Source: Malachius bipustulatus
Lineage: Eukaryota > Arthropoda > Insecta > Coleoptera > Melyridae
Direction of reading: 5' to 3'
Assembly: GCA_910589415.1 (NCBI GenBank)
Contig: OU342631.1
Span: 22,134,001-22,198,000, forward strand
Length of the DNA stretch: 64,000 nt
How positions within the stretch are numbered: position 1 is the first letter of the stretch; each line of letters begins with the position of its first letter. The notes beneath the pieces are model-generated. The model was given only the letters and a program-made list of their open reading frames with translations, ran no database searches and was not told where the DNA came from. The position numbers and the translations under genes were made by a program. Positions 61,071-64,000 of this stretch are shown piece by piece.

Positions 61071-61820
61071 ACAGGGTGTCCCAAGATTTCTTTATCAAGG
61101 GATATCCGCGTTATTTAAAAAAATAAACAAATGAAATTCGGGAAATTTCAACCATACCCCTAAGGCTTTGCAGCTGCACCCTCAATGACGCTTTACGCCT
61201 TTCCACCCCTAAGTAATCATCCCCTACTTTTTTTTTCAAATGACACCCCCATATTTTTTTTGCTCGACAGGATTGTTGACTTCTTTCTGAATACAATGTC
61301 ACACGATTTTTTTAAATTGAGACATATCTAGCACGCCGAAAACAATATAATATCATAACAACGAGGGTCGTCAAGGAGTAATAATTAACATTTAATATGA
61401 CATTAAAACCACAGAAGCAATTATTATTATTAACGCCTATACCAGTAACACCGGTATTACTAGTTAAGGTGGTTGGAGGCAACATTAACACAAAAAACAA
61501 GAAATTACAACTCCTTGACAACCCTCGTTTGTTATGATATTATATTGTTTTCGGCGTGCTAGATATGTCTGGATTAAAAAAAATCTTGTGACATTGTATT
61601 CAGAAAGAAGTCAACAATCCTGTCGAGCAAAAAAAATATGGGGGTGTCATTTGAAAAAAAAAAGTAGGGGATGATTACTTAGGGGTGGAAAGTCATAAAG
61701 CAGCATTGAGGGTGCAGCTGCAAAGCCTTAGGGGTATGGTTGAAATTTCCCGAATTTCATTTGTTTATTTTTTTAAATAACGCGGATATCCTTTGATAAA
61801 GAAATCTTGGGACACCCTGT
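61071..61820. mobile_element. 750-base foldback element with ACAGGGTGTCCCAAG ends
   Basis: Arms of about 330-350 bases mirror each other; the outermost are ACAGGGTGTCCCAAGATTTC and complement. They include CATACCCCTAAGGCTTTGCA and AACAATATAATATCATAACA. The loop near 61440 contains a smaller hairpin (CCAGTAACACCGGTATTACT). Flanked by TAT/ATA. Confidence 0.88.
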
Positions 61821-62409
61821 ATATCTGCCTAATTCTTGACAGATTTCATGCAATTTCACACAATGACCAGAGTTTAAAGTCTTATTATTAGGCATGTTCT
61901 TATTACCACTGTAGAAAGTATTTAGTCTTTTTTTTTTGGAGCATGGCTACAATGATTAACCTATGCGGCTTCAGTTTATAATATGTCATATTTTATCGTT
62001 TTCTTGATAGGTTATACCTTTGATCAAAGCTTTGGTGGCATTTTGTGCCAGAGGCATAATTTTTGTTCATGACAGTCAAGACACAGTTATGAGCCCCGTT
62101 GATCAGATTTCCATTATTTTCACCATGCCCTTTGCCAGACGTCATCCTGGGACTGTCTACATAATATTTCTTTAGTCAATTGATGTGTCTGTGGGTCTGT
62201 GTTCTTAATTGATATTACTGCTGCATTTGCAAAAGAAACAAAGAAAGTTCACATTATAGTAACACAAATATATTTATTTTAAATCAATACAATAAAATAT
62301 AAATTAGGTATATATGTAAGTAAATGAAATCTCTTTTCATGCTTTTAAACAAACCTTACTTGTTCTCTTGAGAAAAAGAAAATGCATTTTTTGAGAATTT
62401 TTTTCTCCT
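61821..62409. other. VIT-B 3' flank
   Basis: No gene besides the presumed 3' UTR of VIT-B near 62300-62409. Confidence 0.3.
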
Positions 62410-63759
62410 TTAGTAATTTAAATGCATTGACCGTACTTGATTGTCGTTTAGCGGCAGTGCGACGAGTAACGAAGTTACGGAAGACACCACCTCCATATTC
62501 TTCAGCCTAGAGATCACATTAAAGGGGACTGCTCCCGGATTTAACATTTTGATTGCATTAATTTTCTCCCATTCATTAGGGCTGATTCCGGATGCAATCG
62601 ACGGACTTCTTAATGCCTGTCTCGTTGTTATATATTGATTGCCACCATCAAACTTTGAGCGGTAAACTGAAAATATTAACTTATATAATTTATTTGAATA
62701 TTTGTCTTGAAATTTTCAAGAGGCCTCAATTTTTTGGCCCCAATTTACATACCCTCAATATTCTTACATATCCCCAATATTCATACATACTCCCAATATT
62801 CATACATACCCCCAATATTCAAAGATCTTTTGCCTCGGTATCCAAAACCCCTATATTCAGGCAGATGACTTATTCTGTGGTGATAATTATAATCGAAGGT
62901 CCTGATATCTTCAAGCTGACATTGGATGACGAAATCAACCTTGCGGCTTGCGCCCTCTTTCTTATCAGAGCAACCAAATATTTGACGTATCTGGTTCTGA
63001 TCGGGGTTGAAATCGACGACGACCATGCTAGGACCGAGTTTTACAACATTGACATTGCTTAACGTATCCAAGTCATTCTTGGACTGCTCAGTTTTGGGCC
63101 CGTTAGTTGTTACACGTTTGATCAATCTACGGTCCCTGATGCTGACCTAAAATTTAAATTTGTCACACATGTTCTTGGAGATTTAAAGAATTTTTGTGTT
63201 TACGTGGTAATAGAGTCTATTAACATCGAGATTAGTTTCGATCTTGGTTACGAAGCTGAATTGGTTATCTTTCAGGGGTAACATTTCAGCAGTGTGTACT
63301 TCCACGGAACATTCGGTGTTGGCTGGTAAATTAACGAAAACGTTATATCTTTCCGGATCTTTGGGATCTTTTTCCACTAACGCGACTGGTATTTGTTTAG
63401 CAGCCAACTAAAATTGATCAATCTTTGAAATAAATAGAAAAAGACTCGAATCTGTAAAAGATGAGACTTTCATCATTGTATGTACTTACGTCAAGGTAAT
63501 CAAGTTTGTTGACGTCGGTCATCTCACATTTGTGTTTTTTTATAAAACCAATCATACCAAATCCCCTCTGATTTACATTTAGTTCCAACTTGTCGATCAT
63601 AGAATTATTTTGAGGTAACAGGATGGAAAATTGAAACTCGTGTTGTCTGTCTTGGTGATTCTTCAGTTCAAATTTTATGTTAGTCCTCTTGAAACGATCA
63701 AAAACTTCAGAATTAACGTGGATCTCATGAACTTCCACGTAAGATTGACCCGGGGGAAT
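62410..63759 (-). CDS. VIT-B: second vWA-less ITIH-type protein, 5' end outside the window
   Basis: Exons 2 to 5 of a gene built like VIT-A: 63759-63490, 63407-63204, 63146-62810 and 62666-62410 (355 residues plus stop). The signal-peptide exon must lie beyond 64000, since none is seen in 63760-64000. The VIT core reads FQFSILLPQNNSMIDKLEL, and the second VIT exon shares VALVEKDPKDPERY with VALLEKDPNDPERY of VIT-A. The linker exon shares FNPDQNQIRQIF with FSPDQNQIRQII. The last exon shares ISP.E.EK and RLKN..VVSSVTSLL. No vWA exon fits in the 143-base intron 4. The exact C-terminus is uncertain, because the stop is reached by reading through a possible weak donor (CAA/GTACGG). The function is unknown and probably extracellular. 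Confidence 0.8.
62762..62822. repeat. Tandem repeat over the VIT-B exon 4 donor
   Basis: A unit of about 19-20 bases, CAATATTCATACATACTCCC on the plus strand, is repeated about three times. The exon 4 donor GGG/GTATGT at 62810-62804 lies in one unit, and each other unit carries a GTATGT or GTAAG-like string. Confidence 0.7.
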
Positions 63760-63905
63760 CTGTAATAATATAAAGACGTCTTAATTATGGATACTTATAC
63801 ATATAAATCGTGAAACTTTTGATAAAAATTTCATGTCTGAGATTGAATCTGTAAAACTGTGAGATATCAGAAATCTTTCATTTTACAGTGTTACGACAGA
63901 TTTAA

Positions 63906-64000
63906 CGCCCGTGTTTACAAATTAATTAAGTCAAATTAATTATAAGTTATCAATTTTTCTCCCCATCACATTCTAATGCATATTGCTCGATATAATTAAA
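63906..64000. mobile_element. MITE, GCCCGTATTCAC family, partial copy 4
   Basis: CGCCCGTGTTTACAAATTAA at 63906, followed by interior sequence (TTTCTCCCCATCACATTCTA) that corresponds to the complement of the interior of the other copies. The right half is cut off by the window edge. It lies in intron 1 of VIT-B. Confidence 0.6.

Overview
The window looks like a piece of an AT-rich, intron-rich, transposon-rich insect nuclear genome, plausibly a beetle or a similar insect; the order cannot be fixed from the sequence alone. The evidence is long introns with GT..AG borders, metazoan housekeeping genes (PI4K type II, DUSP12/YVH1, SDF2, the complex I subunit NDUFA3), and many short inverted-repeat elements. 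There is no sign of operons, ribosome binding sites, CRISPR or bacterial gene order.

Layout. From 1 to 4.8 kb there are foldback elements and an orphan signal-peptide exon (2045-2158) inside a block duplicated from 9.3-10.6 kb. From 4.8 to 6.8 kb lies one long element with internal tandem repeats. From 7.2 to 10.0 kb (minus strand) is a seven-exon secreted gene of the inter-alpha-trypsin-inhibitor heavy-chain (ITIH) type that lacks the vWA domain; I call it VIT-A. From 10.6 to 15.4 kb there are more mobile elements. At 15.9-16.2 kb there is a possible unassigned plus-strand terminal exon pair. DUSP12/YVH1 is at 17.1-18.6 kb (minus), PI4K type II at 23.1-35.8 kb (plus, five exons, long introns full of MITEs), NDUFA3 at 38.3 kb (minus) and SDF2 at 40.1-41.1 kb (minus). 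Two complete ITIH-like genes follow at 43.4-50.1 kb and 52.8-58.4 kb (both minus, twelve exons each). Large palindromes occupy 58.9-60.6 and 61.1-61.8 kb. A second vWA-less paralog, VIT-B (minus), starts at 62.4 kb and runs off the right edge.

The central theme is an ITIH family cluster, all on the minus strand: two full-length proteins (signal peptide, RVKR processing site, VIT domain, vWA domain with intact MIDAS, proline/threonine linker, cysteine-containing tail) and at least two shortened paralogs. In the shortened ones exons 1-4 are kept and the vWA exons are absent, with introns too short to hide them. Both full-length genes also end in a tiny shared exon (43400-43427 and 52752-52779). 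Simple open-reading-frame calling misses it, because reading through the last donor gives a false stop. Housekeeping genes and repeats sit between the family members. The many long palindromes would fold into hairpins if transcribed and are possible sources of dsRNA and small RNA.
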